Shown here piece after piece: positions 33,121-45,579 of a DNA stretch of 64,000 bases (positions within the stretch are counted from its first letter, which is position 1; every line of letters begins with the position of its first letter). Below the pieces are notes generated by a model. The model did not search any database. It worked only from the letters and a program-made list of their open reading frames with translations, and was not told the origin of the DNA. The position numbers and the translations under genes are program-made. This stretch comes from Eucalyptus grandis (Eukaryota > Streptophyta > Magnoliopsida > Myrtales > Myrtaceae): contig NC_052621.1 of the NCBI RefSeq assembly GCF_016545825.1, forward strand, positions 2,814,199-2,878,198, in the 5' to 3' direction.

Positions 33121-33345
33121 TGAAATATAAAAATAAGAGACACACAGAAAGGAAGAAGAGCTGTCTGCTTAAATATTTATAAAACTAAAACACCATAGCC
33201 TTTATATAGGCTTTATACCAACAAGTAACTACCAACAACCCACTAACTTAACATGTGCAGCAATAGCCCCATAGAATAGGAGTACTGCTCAATAGACTAC
33301 TAACACGTGAAAAACAAATTAAAAAGGAAATTCCCTTATTCAACA
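33121..33345 (-). repeat. Copia-2 5' LTR
   Basis: 225 bp. On the sense strand it begins TGTTGAATAAGGG and ends TTTATATTTCA. It pairs with 22428-22652 across its whole length with moderate divergence. Confidence 0.85.
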
Positions 33346-33722
33346 GAAACCACCAAATATAGTTCTCAAGGTTCGTCGTAGTCGCGCAGAGAGAGAGAGA
33401 GAGAGAGCGAAGGAGACAGAGATCCGCTGTTAAATAAGGATGGGTAGCCTCCCCCTGCCTAAGACATTGTACCATGCAGTATTCATTTCCTCCACTCGAC
33501 CAAACCTCTTAAACATGACCAGCCGTACTCCCACAATCTCATTCCCACACCCCCCCCGCCATGCTGAACGTGTCCAATTACAGATGCTCTCCGACGTGGT
33601 CATCGCCAGCTCAGCAGCGAGACATCGATTCGCTCCTTCACATGCATCCGAGCCAATGTCCATGTTCCTCTGAACTTCTAAGCAAAACGTTGTCCATTCT
33701 ATAACTTATTCACGGATTGTTG
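33346..33722. other. Intergenic DNA upstream of the NUP88 fragment
   Basis: It contains a (GA)n tract at about 33390-33410 and a 77-codon + strand frame (33440-33673) with no recognisable domain. It does not read as the missing N-terminal part of NUP88. Confidence 0.5.
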
Positions 33723-35443
33723 GAGTTACTTCCAGTCACTTGGGATGTCTTGCTTCCTGTTAGTGTCAATACAGAGAAGAAAGATATCAGACTAGAAAAG
33801 TCGAAGGAGATTGAAACTCCTGCTATGGTCGGCAAATAACTTATTAATGGTCCTAAAGTGATTATTGTTCCACAGACTCCATCGAATCTGCAATCTGTTG
33901 CTGCTGATTCTATTGAAGGCCAGTCGATCCTTCATCAGTACTTTAAGATTTCCCATGACAATTTTGTGGAACATGCACCCAAGGTAAGGACATGTTCTTT
34001 AATTCTAGGAGAGAGAATTGTGGGTTAATACCTTTGGCGATTCATTAAGTTGGCTGGCATGCTCCTCTTCTTCTCTTTCCTAGGGGCCCGTTTTTGGTTG
34101 TTGTGACTTTTTACTGTAGTTCTATTTTTTGACTTCATCTATACTGTAATTAAGGATCTGATTTTATATATAACGAGCTTGTTAGCACTAAACAAAAGCT
34201 AAAAATTTCCTGCCAAATTTCAAATATTGTCCAAAAATGTCGAAATGTTATGAAAAAGTTATGCACGGATTGACATGTCAATGGTCTTATGCAAGTTGAA
34301 AAAAGTCAAAGGTCTAGATTAAGCAAAAGTCAAAATGTGAAAGTCAATCTAGACTTGATGACTTATTGAACTCTTTTAACTTTGTGCAAAGTTATAGACA
34401 TTCGCATTTGAAGTCAGTTTTTCCACCAAATGTCGTACCATAAAAGTGATCTAGCTTGTCTGCCATAAACCCTATTTGATAGCCTCCCGAAACCCTATTC
34501 CTTTGTGTTCCTATGCATATTGATGCGTGACTGCCTAATGTTTCTCAAAAGAACTTTTTGAAGCTCCGCTCCAACCTTAATTTTTCAGGATTTCTCCCCT
34601 GGTTGGTTTCATTTGGTTTACCAGCCAAATGTCATATGTTTATTTTTGGATCCCTCATAAAGTTGAGGCACAGGAGAGGCTTTTAGTCGCTAGCTCATTG
34701 GCAGGAAGATCAAGTCACTGATGATTATGTAATCTTATCTTCCAGGTTTGCTTTGAGCTTAAGCATCATGCCCCGCAGCTAAAGCAAATAATTGATGACC
34801 AGCATGCTCGTTTAGTCGAGGCACAAAAGAGGCTTTTGAAAGTTGAGAGAAAGCAGGCAATGTTGGATGAAAGGATAGATCATGCAGTCCAGCAGCACGA
34901 GATTCTGAATGAACATTTAAAATGTTTAAGGAAGCTACATGTAGCTCACAAGAAACCACTCTCTAGAGCTGAGCGAGACTTCAAGTCCGAGCCTGGTAAT
35001 CAATATCTTTACAGCTGCTTAAATAGTTAATCCCAAGTCATCAACTATTATATTTGCTGAGATCAAAGAGATAAATTGCTCACTTCTCAGTTTCATTTGA
35101 TACCAGTATGTCATGGTTACTAGTTGGTTGTCGGCAATTATACCTGTTGAGTTGATTCGAACCCCTTGTTTTTATGAATCACCTTTTTTGCGGTAATGCA
35201 GACCATTTTGCAGGAGTGGAGTTGGACACTTTGCATTCATCTATAGATTCTATATCTGCGCGGCTACAAAGGTAAACTCAATCAACAAAGAAAGAGGAGA
35301 CATCAAAGAAGAAGTCCCTTGTTCAAGACAACCAGATCTCTCAACTAAAATCCTCCCTCGAGAAACTTTCCCTCCTCAACAGCGACAACTTGAAAGAGGT
35401 CAATCCCGTCGAAAAAGCTATAAGCAGCAAGGAGAAGCAGTAG
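33723..35443 (+). pseudogene. NUP88: NUP88 nuclear-pore protein, C-terminal fragment with two stops
   Basis: NUP88 (MOS7 in Arabidopsis) is a cytoplasmic-side nucleoporin. Three exons remain. 33723-33983 ends ILHQYFKISHDNFVEHAPK; 34746-34995 has IIDDQHARLVEAQKRLLKVE and KKPLSRAERDFKSEP; 35202-35443 has SISARLQR and an acidic/lysine-rich tail ending at TAG 35441. The coiled-coil C-terminal region is well preserved and splice sites are canonical. Two in-frame nonsense codons break it: TAA at 33837-33839 and TAA at 35273-35275. Nothing upstream looks like the N-terminal two thirds (beta-propeller) of the protein. It is a 5'-truncated, decaying copy. Confidence 0.82.
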
Positions 35444-36610
35444 TGCGATTTCTCTGCTAGAATCACTCGGGAAGCGTCTTGGCAACGAACGTGACAATTC
35501 AAAATCTCAAAGGGAGAGATGCGTTGTCATTTTGCTCTGGAGGTGTCTTCATGATCTATACCTGTCTCTGCTGGCTTTCGATTTGGGTCTACATTTCGTG
35601 GAATGATCTTACAGGCTTCTTTTGTGTTGCATATAATTATTCTATAGAATACAAGCGATGTATCAAAGCGAGCTAGACTCAAAAGAACTGTACAAGCGTA
35701 GTTAACTGTTGATTAAATCTTTCACAAGACGTGAAATTCATATCTTAGTGAGTGACCCACTTATCTTTTGAGTAATTTGATTTTTTTTCTGGCAGTACTA
35801 ATCTTGACTATACTACCAATGGAGCGCAAATGATCATGGTTATAAAATTGTGTGAAGTTTTAAAATTGCGCAATGACCAATGTTTTGGAATTAGTGGAAT
35901 GGAATGGGTTGGAGAGTCGTTGCTTGTTCCGTGTACTCAACGAGCAAAGTTTTAAAATTGTGCTCGTGTATCTGTCTTCCCATCTCTCCCCGTCTGCTTC
36001 GGAAGTGCCCTGCAAGTTTCTTCTTGGTGGTTGCGCTGGTTCGTCCATTGACCGAGGAACCATCTCAACCTTAACGAGCAAGATGAGCAATGGAATTAAC
36101 TGTCTCCTGCAAATTATAGGCTTCTAGATTGTGTACTGTTCAAAGCGGCCATGCGTGGAGTTATTTTCCATAACCTAGATAGGTAGGGTTCTGGCGTTTG
36201 TATCCTTCGCACTTTTCAAGACTTCATATTAAATAAAGTTCGTCTCGCTTCCGATGGCGGAGCATGGTTTTGCCTAACCACGTAACTACACTAGGATTTG
36301 GCAACATATATTTATTTTTAGGAGTCGAAAACCATGGATTAGAAACCGTTATGCGTGACAACTTTGCATCCACCCGCAGTTGGAAAAATTTTGGTGTCAA
36401 ATGGTGGTTCTTGTCGTGTGTAAAGCTGACAAACCAGAGGTTCCAAAACTAATTTCCGCTTACACGAGAAAACATAGAAGGAGCTAACCAGTGAAAGCAG
36501 CATTGAGCGTAAGGCATTTCCATGTCTTTTAGCATCGGCTTGTCGTAGCAGTACAATTACATACGACATCTAGTTGTATAAGAGTCTCAACAAACTTTAA
36601 GCCTAATGAG
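35444..36610. other. Intergenic region between convergent NUP88 and ABCB pseudogenes
   Basis: It holds the 3' flank of the NUP88 fragment (+) and the 3' flank of the ABCB pseudogene (-). No further gene, RNA or clear repeat was recognised; frames of 60-84 codons overlap on opposite strands. Confidence 0.5.
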
Positions 36611-38640
36611 CTACGCGGGACTGCTACTGGTGTGTAGGGCAACTAAGGATGCATAGAGACTATCCTTGATGTTGATCAAAATCTCATGCTTTCCCTTATC
36701 GACGATGACTCCATTTTCAATTGCCACGACCACATCCACATTCTTGATTGTGGACAACCTATGAGCCACCACAAGTGTAGTTCGGTTCACCTGACACAGT
36801 CCAACACTTGAACCACCTTCTCAGATTCCATATTCAGCACACTCATAGCCTCGTCAAGCGGAAACATTTTAGTACTTTAAACTAAAGGGCGAGCAATAGC
36901 CACTCGTTGCTTTTGACCACTCAACAACAGACCCCTACCATATCAGCATATCCCCGGACATTAATTTCGTACAGAAAAAATAAGATAAGCCCATTTGAAA
37001 GCAAATATAAGTCAAGTACACGGAATAAGTAACGGCTGTCTTACCTGTTGCAGTCCACTAATGAACTTGTGGGCGTTTGCTAATTCTGATGCGGCGAGTA
37101 TTTCTTGCTCGGTTGCATCTCCATCCTTTCCATAAGCTGTGTTGGCACAAATTGTCTGGTTGAATAAGACCGGTTCTTGGCTGACCAGACCCATTTACTG
37201 CCTCAAGCACTTGAGTTGCAGCTACTGAATATCCTCTCCGTCGAGTGTAATGTGATCGGAATCAGGATCACAAAAGCATTGCAGCGGCACTATCACTGTC
37301 GATTTTCCACTCCCACTTTCTCTGACCAAAGTAACAGTCTGAGCAGAACAATCGCGTAATTGTCAAACTTCTGTTCCTCATGTTCAAGTGATCCAAACAC
37401 TAGTGTTGTTCTCGTCATTCAATGCTCAGTTGAGGAAGTCATATTTAAAGTTAGGCATCAGATAAGGTCCGAAGTTTTACCTTTCCAGAGCGAATGGCCA
37501 AGCTGAGATTTGAACTTCTGGCCTAGAGGGATATTTGAAGCTGACATGGCGAAGTTCAATCACTCCCTTCACATTGTCTAATTTTGTCCCCGACTCATCA
37601 CTTGTGTCTATCTTGGATTTGCGGTCTATTATTGCTAAAATGGAAGCAGTAACCCCTTTGGCTTTGGTGGAATCGGCAGTGAAGGAACTTGATTGTGAAA
37701 TTGCACTGGCTGCCACGGTCAGAGCAAAAAAAGAAAAAAAACCTGCCAAGAAAAATCTCAGAGCCGTTAACAGAAACCAGTTTCAACAGCAATCCTCCAG
37801 CCAAATAAGGAAAAGGCAATCATAATTCCGAGAAATTCCCAAGAAAACACTATGTGGCATTTAAAGAAAATCCGTCGTACGGTGAAGACATCTGAAAATA
37901 TTGTTGTGCTGTCCTTAATGAGTAGAGCTCCGGCATAGAAACTTGTTGCATACACACAACAGCAGGAAGATGGACATGCCAAACCCAATTCCGCTGATCA
38001 GTCCTTGTCAAAATCTGTCCTCATGGGGCCTTCACATTTCTTCTTGTAAAGCTGCATCATCTTCTCTTCACCACAGAAAGAAGCAACGGTCCTTATACTT
38101 CCAACCGCATCAATAGCTACTTGGGTTGCTTCCTCGTATCATCTGCAAACACATAGATTAATACGTCAAGATAATTGAGATTATTTGCAAGATAACAGAA
38201 ACCATGGCGGAGCCTTTTTATGCCATTGAAGATTACATGGAATGTGAATCAGAAATTTCGAAGATGGCCTCTCTGTTTTCAATTCTTTGAACCTAGGACT
38301 CAAAATTATTAATTGGTAATATATAAGGACCTCTCAAGCTATTTTATTTAGTGAGCAGTAAAAGAAAAGAAAACTGTAAAAATGCTTACCTTTGCATCTG
38401 CACCGAATCTGTCATGGACTTCGCTTGAGCATATCCATTGACACCAACTAGAGGGATTAAGACAAGGATGATCAGTGCTAGTTGCCAGCTTGCAGCAAAA
38501 GCAATGATCAAACCAGCAACTGCTGATGCAATGTTCTGAACAATCTGAACTAATGCATCTCCGACTGGGGCTCGCACTAATGCGGCACCTGCTGAGAGCC
38601 TTGCCCCAGTGGCACACTGCTTGAATGATCAGGTTCATCA
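36611..38640 (-). pseudogene. ABCB: ABCB (P-glycoprotein/MDR) pseudogene: TMD2 C-terminal part and NBD2
   Basis: Full-size ABCB proteins are plasma-membrane ATP-driven pumps (TMD-NBD-TMD-NBD); this resembles the ABCB4/11 subgroup. Minus-strand exons include 38386-38640 ([20 protein letters not shown]), about 37950-38150 ([20 protein letters not shown]), 37481-37743 ([36 protein letters not shown]), 37045-37338 (Walker [11 protein letters not shown]-loop [13 protein letters not shown]) and about 36611-36950 (LLSGQKQRVAIAR, where LSGGQKQR is expected; H-loop [10 protein letters not shown]). Stops lie after Walker A (near 37200 and 37235) and after AIARPLV. Frameshifts lie in TMD2, before Walker A and after Walker B. 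The normal stop is at 36611-36613. Confidence 0.85.
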
Positions 38641-38729
38641 AACTAGCCAACCTCCATGTGGACCAACTTTTCGAAACATTAGTCTGATTCTCTCAAATAA
38701 CTTTCAACCAGCCATGGAGAATAAGTATG

Positions 38730-39090
38730 TGTTAAAAAAGTGATCCATTTTTAGAAAATTCTAGACTACACTAGACTACACAAGAAAGAAAAATGGCGGC
38801 AACAATGTGTTCAAGACAAAGTTGAAGATTCTAGTACATGTGCATGCAAGAAAAGGCAAGAAAACTCTCCAATAATGAAGAACTTTCTGGTACATGGGCA
38901 GCAGAACACATGGACAGCAAAAAGGCCAAAGAAAAGTCAACAAAAGCTGCTGAAGAATAGAAAAATGCAGAAAAATGGAGAAGACACTAGAAGATGCGGA
39001 AGAAGCCGCACAAGGAGGAGATAAAAAGCAAACTTGTAATATTATATTATTTTTTTGTACTCAATGTCGGTGAAGGAATGGCGTTGACAC
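38730..39090 (+). repeat. Copia-3 5' LTR, left part
   Basis: It matches the 3' LTR from about 53796 (TGTTAAAAAAGTGATCC, then TCTAGACTACACTAGAC) and stops at GCGTTGACAC where the Mutator-like element begins. The rest of this LTR is at 49541-49722. Confidence 0.9.
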
Positions 39091-39418
39091 GAGAAAATAT
39101 TAGGTACTCTAACAGTGCCACGCAATCCGTGCTCTGAACCATTCAGAGCGTGACACTTGGACAAGTGTCAGTCCACGTCGGCTCCCTCGGCTCTCTCACG
39201 TCGTTCTAATTTAAACCAGAGAAGGTTTTGCGTCCCCCATCTCTCTCTTCATTAAATGCTTTATCGTTCTCTGCACGCTTCTTCTCCCGCTCGCACGAAG
39301 AGCGCCCCTTTCCCTCTCTCTTTCAAAAATTTCTCTCTGTTTTGCATATTTTTCTCCATCAAAGCCGCATGACGCCCATCCTCTCTCTTTTCAAAATCTC
39401 TCCCTCCCAAAAGCCCGC
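39091..39418. repeat. Left TIR of the Mutator-like element, outer part
   Basis: An inverted match to about 49213-49540, near-identical by eye (for example GTGCCACGCAATCCGTGCTC, TTAATGCTTTATCGTTCTC). It is interrupted at 39418 by the insertion of Copia-4 and resumes at 46759. Confidence 0.88.
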
Positions 39419-39672
39419 TGTTGGGATTAACGGATCCCCAAAAAGCGGATTCGACACTAAATCGAACCCCTAAAACGAATGCGGAAGACGAAGCCCGGGA
39501 AAATCACGTATCACCGATCCTAAAGCACACCACGGATTCGAGCGTACCTTGTTAGCCACAGATTAAACACCAATGCTGAAGTGAGGAAGAGAAATAGGCC
39601 ATGTTCGATCCGATGACGACAATTCGCTTGGAAGGGGAGAAGAAAATTGCCTTGTGCTTACTGTTTCTTCTT

Positions 39673-39711
<39 letters not shown>

Positions 39712-39899
39712 TTGAAAAGAGAGGGAGACGTACGTACGTCAATGCCAAGAGGTGCGTTCTCCCTCTCTCTCCTCCCTTATATATGTCCCTCCAAAAACAA
39801 TTAATCGTGCCCCTTCATCCATGGGCCCTACTCTTGTGGGCCGGGCTTTTAGGCCCAACATGGGCGGACGGGCCTTAAGCCCAACATTAAAAACCATCA
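39419..39899 (-). repeat. Copia-4 3' LTR
   Basis: 481 bp from TGTTGGGATTAACGG to AAAACCATCA. It holds a (GA)n tract at about 39675-39709 that is clearly longer than that of the 5' LTR. Just inside, the sense purine tract GAGTGGGAGA precedes the LTR start TGATGG. Confidence 0.85.
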
Positions 39900-40124
39900 T
39901 CTCCCACTCGCACATGGTGGGCTGAACAGAATTCTCTTTACCTCTCTTCAACATTCATACTGGTGAATAATCCGTGCGACCAGCATACTTTGAGAGCTCG
40001 TTACCATACATCTGTTAGGAATATATAGCAGCTCATAATGGGCATCACACTCCGAGTAGATTTAGTATGCAGTACCCTAGATCGATTGATCACATTTATA
40101 TCTCTCTTAATCTCTTTTAAACAA

Positions 40125-40161
<37 letters not shown>

Positions 40162-40894
40162 ATTCACAATTATGATTATCACAAAGACAGTCATAATTAG
40201 TTAACCGGTGAATACAAAAACTACAATGTGATTCTCCAAATTCAATATTCCTCTTCCCTTCAAACTCTCAATTTCAGTTCAGCTTGCTTTTCTAGAAATG
40301 CCCCATTAGATCGAATCAACACATGACTATTGGTAACATCCTAAGATAGCAAACACTAAATAGAAATCTTGATAATAAGTAAGAGTCATGAGGGGACTAA
40401 AAATTGAGGAACTCTTTTCCTCAAGAGTCTCACACGACATAAAAGTTGAGATCAAACTTTTGCCACTCTTATTAGTCGTTTCATGCATACGTAGTATGAA
40501 ATACGTATTACAGTATTAACTCATTTCCCATGGAGCGTATGTCTATACCTTTCAATACTGTACAGATGATAGTTCAAACAGACCCAATGTCTAACTTGAG
40601 TTCACTTATCTACTCATTCACAAAATTCATTAGAACTCACATCTGGCATTATAGACAGATAAAGTAAAATATGTGGGTATTTTACTTTCGGACATAGTAA
40701 GTATTATGTCCTCATCTTAACACCTAGTTAAGGCGACATGTGTATTTTAAGCTTGAGCTCTCAATTATCACCTAGATAATAAGCTTAAAAACAGTCTCAT
40801 CTCTATTTATCACACAATAAATAGAGGCGATTACCCGTGTGAGTGGGCTAATCTTATATCTGTCCGACATACTTTCTCAACTTAAAATAATGCA
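39900..40894. other. Copia-4 3' untranslated region
   Basis: AT-rich DNA between the RNase H end and the 3' LTR, with a long (TA)n tract at about 40128-40160. No coding sequence was recognised. Confidence 0.6.
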
Positions 40895-42723
40895 CTAAGC
40901 ATTAAGACACATAAAGATCAAACAAAGATACATAGGCATTAATGATGAAAAACACAAATTCATCAAATGTGAACGCTTAGGGAAATTACAATCCAAGTAC
41001 ACATCGACTCTACACAATCCTAGAGATTTTACATGGCCACAAAACAAATCTCTAGGTATTGGCTTTGTCATAGGATCTACTACCATTCTATGCGTAGATA
41101 TGTACTGGAAGTTCGCATCATTTCGTGCAACCATATTTTTGACAAAATTATACTTTGTATCTATATGTTTGGTCTTGCCATGATATTTGGGATCTTTGGT
41201 GTACGCTTTTGCTACTTGGCTATCACAGTTAACCAACAATGAATCTGCAGCACTTCAAATAACACCTAAATGATCCAATAATCTTTTAAGCCAAACATCT
41301 TCTTTTATTGATGCTGATAATGCCACAAACTCAGTTTCCATCGCAGACAATGCTATACACTTTTGTTTCTTACTGCTCCAACATATGGTGCCATTATTCG
41401 GTAAGAAAACAAAACCAGAGGTAGATTTTATTTCATCTAAATCTCATCTCCAATCAGCATCAAAATAGCCTTTGAGTTGCATATCCTTTCCATAATAACT
41501 CAACGTATAATCAGCAGTCCCCTTTAGATACCCTAGTATTCATTTAACGGCTTTCTAACGTGCTTGACCTGGATTGCATTGGTATCTGCTCACCATTCCA
41601 ACTACATAACATATGTCAGGTCTTGTACACATCATAGCATACATCAAGCTCCCAACAGCATTAGCATAAGGAACATATTTCGTTTGTTCCTTCTCTTGTG
41701 GAGTCATTGGACACAGTCTATGGCTCAATCCTTCACCTTTTGCAATAGGAGTGTCTATGAGTTTACAATCCCATATCCTTCAATTCAAAGTTGGAAGACA
41801 ACCAACTCTTGACAGCATTGACAAGTTTCATATTGCTTCCGGCAATTAGTATATCATCAACATATAATGATATGATCACAAATTGATCTTTGGATCTTTT
41901 GATATATATACACAATGATCCTCATCAATCATTGTAAAATCATATGCCATTATGGCATTATGAAAACGTATATACCATTGTCTTGATGACTGCTTAAGGC
42001 CATATATCGACCTCAAAAGTCGACATACCTTTTCTTCTTGGCCTTTCACTATGAAACCAGCAGGTTGTTCCATATATGTTCCTTCCTCTAATTCTCTATT
42101 GAGGAGAGCAGTCTTACATCCATTTGATGTAACTCAAGATCCATACTAAACACTATTGCCAGAATTATGCGAATCGAGGTAAATCTCACTACAGGAGAAA
42201 ATGTTTCTTCATAATCAATTCATTCCTATTGATTATACCCCTTTGCCACAAGGCGAGCCTTATGCCTTTCTATCGAGCCATCAGCCTTTTGCTTTATTTT
42301 GAAAACCCACTTGTTCCCAATAGCTTTGCGTCCTATTGGAAGATCAACCAGTTCCCAGACTTGGTTTGACTTCATTGACTCAATCTCCTCTTTCATTGCA
42401 TAAATCCATTTTTCCTTACTAGTGCAATTTAGAGCCTCATTAATATTTCTTGGCTCATCCTCATCTTGCGGAGCAATCATAAAAGTTTCCCCTTCAATGT
42501 CAAAACGTCAACGGAAAATACTTTGGCGACTTGTTCGCCGTATGAGAGATTGTACACTTAGCACATCATTCCTAATTATGCTCCCACTAGGATTAGATAA
42601 TGATGACGTCGTCTCATCATGTGGTTGCAATTGGGAATGAGTTGAATTCAATTCATCACTTCTCATATTACTCCCACTTGGACGAACTCCACTAATATTA
42701 TTATATTGATCCAAGATTACCAA
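40895..42723 (-). pseudogene. Copia-4 reverse transcriptase and RNase H
   Basis: Minus-strand blocks: 42226-42480 (LNCTSKEKWIYAMKEEIESM, NQVWELVDLP, HKARLVAKGYNQ); 41876-42073 (MEQPAGFIVKGQEEKVCRLL, IYGLKQSSRQWYIRFH); and 40895-41239 (NCDSQVAKAYTKDPKYHGK, HIDTKYNFVKN), the RNase H end. Sequence between them reads as RT/RNase H only in shifting frames, so the protein is inactive. Confidence 0.8.
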
Positions 42724-42729
42724 TAGGGA

Positions 42730-43984
42730 CTAATCTTCCCATATTTCGCCCTTCTTAGGAAATTCATCCTCTAAGAATGTGACATCTCGTGATTCAAATT
42801 CAGTTATACTCCCACTTTCCTGCTCACCTATGAATACATACCATTTCGAGTGTTCGGAGTATCTCATTAAAATACTCTTATTTCCTTTGGAACCCAATTT
42901 CCCAAAATTGTTAGAGGACTCATGAATATAGGCAACACAACCCCATGGCTTAAGAAAACTTAAGTCAGGTTTTCTACCTGTCCATAACTCATATGGAATG
43001 GAAGTAACTGATTTGGAAGGCAACCATTTTAGTATATGGGTAGCAGTTAACAACGCATCACTCCAAAAAAGTAATAGGTAAGTTAGCATGCGCCATCATG
43101 GACCTAACCATTTCCAGTAGAGTTCTGTTTCTTCTCTCTACAACACCATTTTGTTGATGAGTATATGGAATAGACAACTGTCTTTCTATTCCTTTTTCAT
43201 CACATAATTTTTTGAACTCATCAAATAAATATTCTCGACCTCGATCGAATCTCAATGCTTTTATTTTCTTGTCTAATTGATTTTCTACCAAGTTCACAAA
43301 TCTTTTGAAACAACATATTGCTTCAGATTTATGATAAATCAAATAGACATATCCGAATCGAGTATTATCATCTATAAAAGTGATGAAATAAACAGCCCCA
43401 TGCATTCTTCTCACAGTCATTGAACCACAGACGTCAGAATGGATTAAATGCAGAGGAAATTCAGCTCTTTTACCTTTTCCAAATGGTTTCCTTGTCGTTT
43501 TCCCTACTAAGCAATGCTCACATATGGGCAAATCGACATTTTCAATGTTGCCCAACAAGCCTTCTTTGGCTAGTCTATTCATACGATGTTGGCCAATATG
43601 GTCAAGTCTAGCATGCCACATAATCACATTATTATCATATAAAGTAGAAGACGTGAAACAAGGGAATAACAAATATTAACATCACCACAGTCAACATTTA
43701 GTACAATAAAACCATCCAGAAAGTGACCACAATCATAGTAGTTTGTATCCAAATACAAATCTACACCGTTATTACGGAAGTTCACACTAAAACCAACCTT
43801 AACCAACATCAAAACAAACACTTAAATTTCGACGAATCTCCGGAGCATATAGAACATCATGTATGAATAAGTTGCGTCCACCACGCATGTTCAATTGGCA
43901 GGTGTCAATCCCTTTAACTTCAACTCTGGAGTTGTTTCCCACATAGATCCATTTAGTTCCAGTTGTTATTCGTCGGAATTCCAC
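42730..43984 (-). pseudogene. Copia-4 integrase with pre-integrase domain
   Basis: 43058-43672 is the best-preserved pol block. It has the zinc region (HARLDHIGQHRMNRLAKEG ... CEHCLVGK), the first Asp in HSDVCGSM, the second in RFDRGREYLF (usually RSDRGGEY) and the Glu in NGVVERRNRTLL. 42730-43089 continues with TATHILKWLPSKSVTSIPYE and KPWGCVAYIHE. 43799-43984 keeps pieces of the protease-to-integrase junction. Frame breaks separate the three. Confidence 0.82.
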
Positions 43985-44110
43985 GAAGGATCCTCTATCC
44001 TTCGTTTACATCGTCTGTTGTTCCCGAATCTACAGTCCACAAAGGATTGGATTCAGCTAATAATGCAGAACTTGACACAAAAGCAAAGTTCTCAAATGTT
44101 CAAGAGGTGC

Positions 44111-45240
44111 TCACCTTCTTTTGCTCACGACGTTGCGAGCATAGTGACCTTTCTTGTCACAATTGTAACACCTCACCCTTGACATTTTCTTCACTTGAGG
44201 ACGTTTTCCTCTCTTGTGTTGGTTAACTCTTGATCTTTTATAATAAGGACTTGATCCTTTGCATTCCCACATATTGAACGAATCAATACGCTTGCGCTTA
44301 GAGTTCAAAGCCCTTTCTGAGCTAGAATCAGCATTACAAATATCTATTTTCGGCTCACATGTTGTCAAGCGGTCCTCTACCAGCTCAAAGTGGCGCACAG
44401 CATCCTCAAGATCTTCCATAACATGGTCAAGAGCTTCTAGTGCTTCTTGCTTTTCTAGCACATATTGAATCTTCATATTCAATATTTCACAATTGTTGCC
44501 GTTCATATCAGCAATTACGTTCTTAGTTGCTGAAACCATCAATCTGAACACATCAAACATATATGCACGAATAATTAATGCCCATCATTTATGCATCCAC
44601 TTTGCACAGACCAATCATATCAATGAATAATTTCAAGTAAGGTTTCAGAATCAAAAGGTCACTACGTTTCCAATCATTCTCCAAAAATCCTAACTTAAAA
44701 CTATTATTAATATAATTGTCTTATGCAAAATAAATTCTATGAAGTTACAAAAACTTCTATGAACTACCCACAGCTAACTACCCACAGCAATCAGCAATAA
44801 CAGAAAGCAACAGATAATGGACACCCAATAAAATAATAATGCTTTCAACTAATACAACAATCCATTACACTAAGTAATATTTCCAAAAAGAAATATCAAC
44901 ATAGAAAGATATATTCAACACTCAAAAACATCTCAAACTAATCTAAGAAATAATAGGGAAAGTCCCTTATAATCTATCAGTCAAAGTATCTGAGAAAACT
45001 GAAGGCACATTTGCCAACCATGAAAAAACTATTGGAGAGCTTTCATGTCGCCACCAAGGCGCATTTACTCTACGCCATGTGACGCTCAATCGAAGGGTTG
45101 AAGTTTTGGCCAACTCAATCCTATAGTACTCTCTTACAAAAGTTTCCACTAGCCTCCTATAATCCGAGACCACGTTGACCTCCCATAGCCGATCTAACAC
45201 TTGCTTGCCATTCGGGTGGAAGAGTGTTCATCAAAGTCGG
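44111..45240 (-). pseudogene. Copia-4 gag with defective zinc knuckle
   Basis: The minus strand shows a coiled gag segment (AVRHFELVEDRLTTCEPKI) followed by a knuckle CYNCDKKGHYARNV in which the last Cys of CX2CX4HX4C is Val. Upstream (about 45225-45390) the frame has LADDGDLVSHVVGSIDDTEI and LPPEWQ, an N-terminal gag piece. The pieces are in different frames. Confidence 0.7.
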
Positions 45241-45579
45241 CACCTTCTCAAAATCCGGCATAAGATAACCATTCCAGATGATTTCTGTATCATCGATTGA
45301 CCCGACCACGTGTGATACTAAATCACCGTCATCAGCTAACTCTTTCATCAGCCTTTTCAGTTTAGATCTTCCTTCGTCCGTTCTCGGGATTGCAGGTATC
45401 CGTGCATAATGCATCATAGTTCCGCAACAAATGCGAGAACCAATAAATGGATCACTTATAATCCACAATAAACAAAATGGAAAGTACATAATTTTCCATG
45501 ATTCGGGCACCAAATGCAGAATAAAAAAATGGATTACCTCTAACCCACACGAGACATAATTGAAAAAGAAACAAATTCT

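Larger units (their letters stand above)
22428..33345 (-). mobile_element. Copia-2: Ty1-copia retrotransposon with three nested insertions
   Basis: A minus-strand element with 225-bp LTRs at both ends (33121-33345 as 5', 22428-22652 as 3'). It holds a primer-binding site, gag with CCHC, a protease with DTG, and RT/RNase H, but no integrase core. Three insertions split it: a TIR element (31719-32623, in gag), LTR-A2 (27500-30598) and LTR-A1 (24393-27296). The flanks GAAGT (left) and GAAAC (right) match only in part, so the target duplication is unproven. Confidence 0.85.

Noticed and set aside
33440..33673. 77-codon frame as the N-terminus of the NUP88 gene
   Set aside because: No NUP88-like sequence, no splice link in frame to 33723, and a comparable frame exists on the opposite strand.
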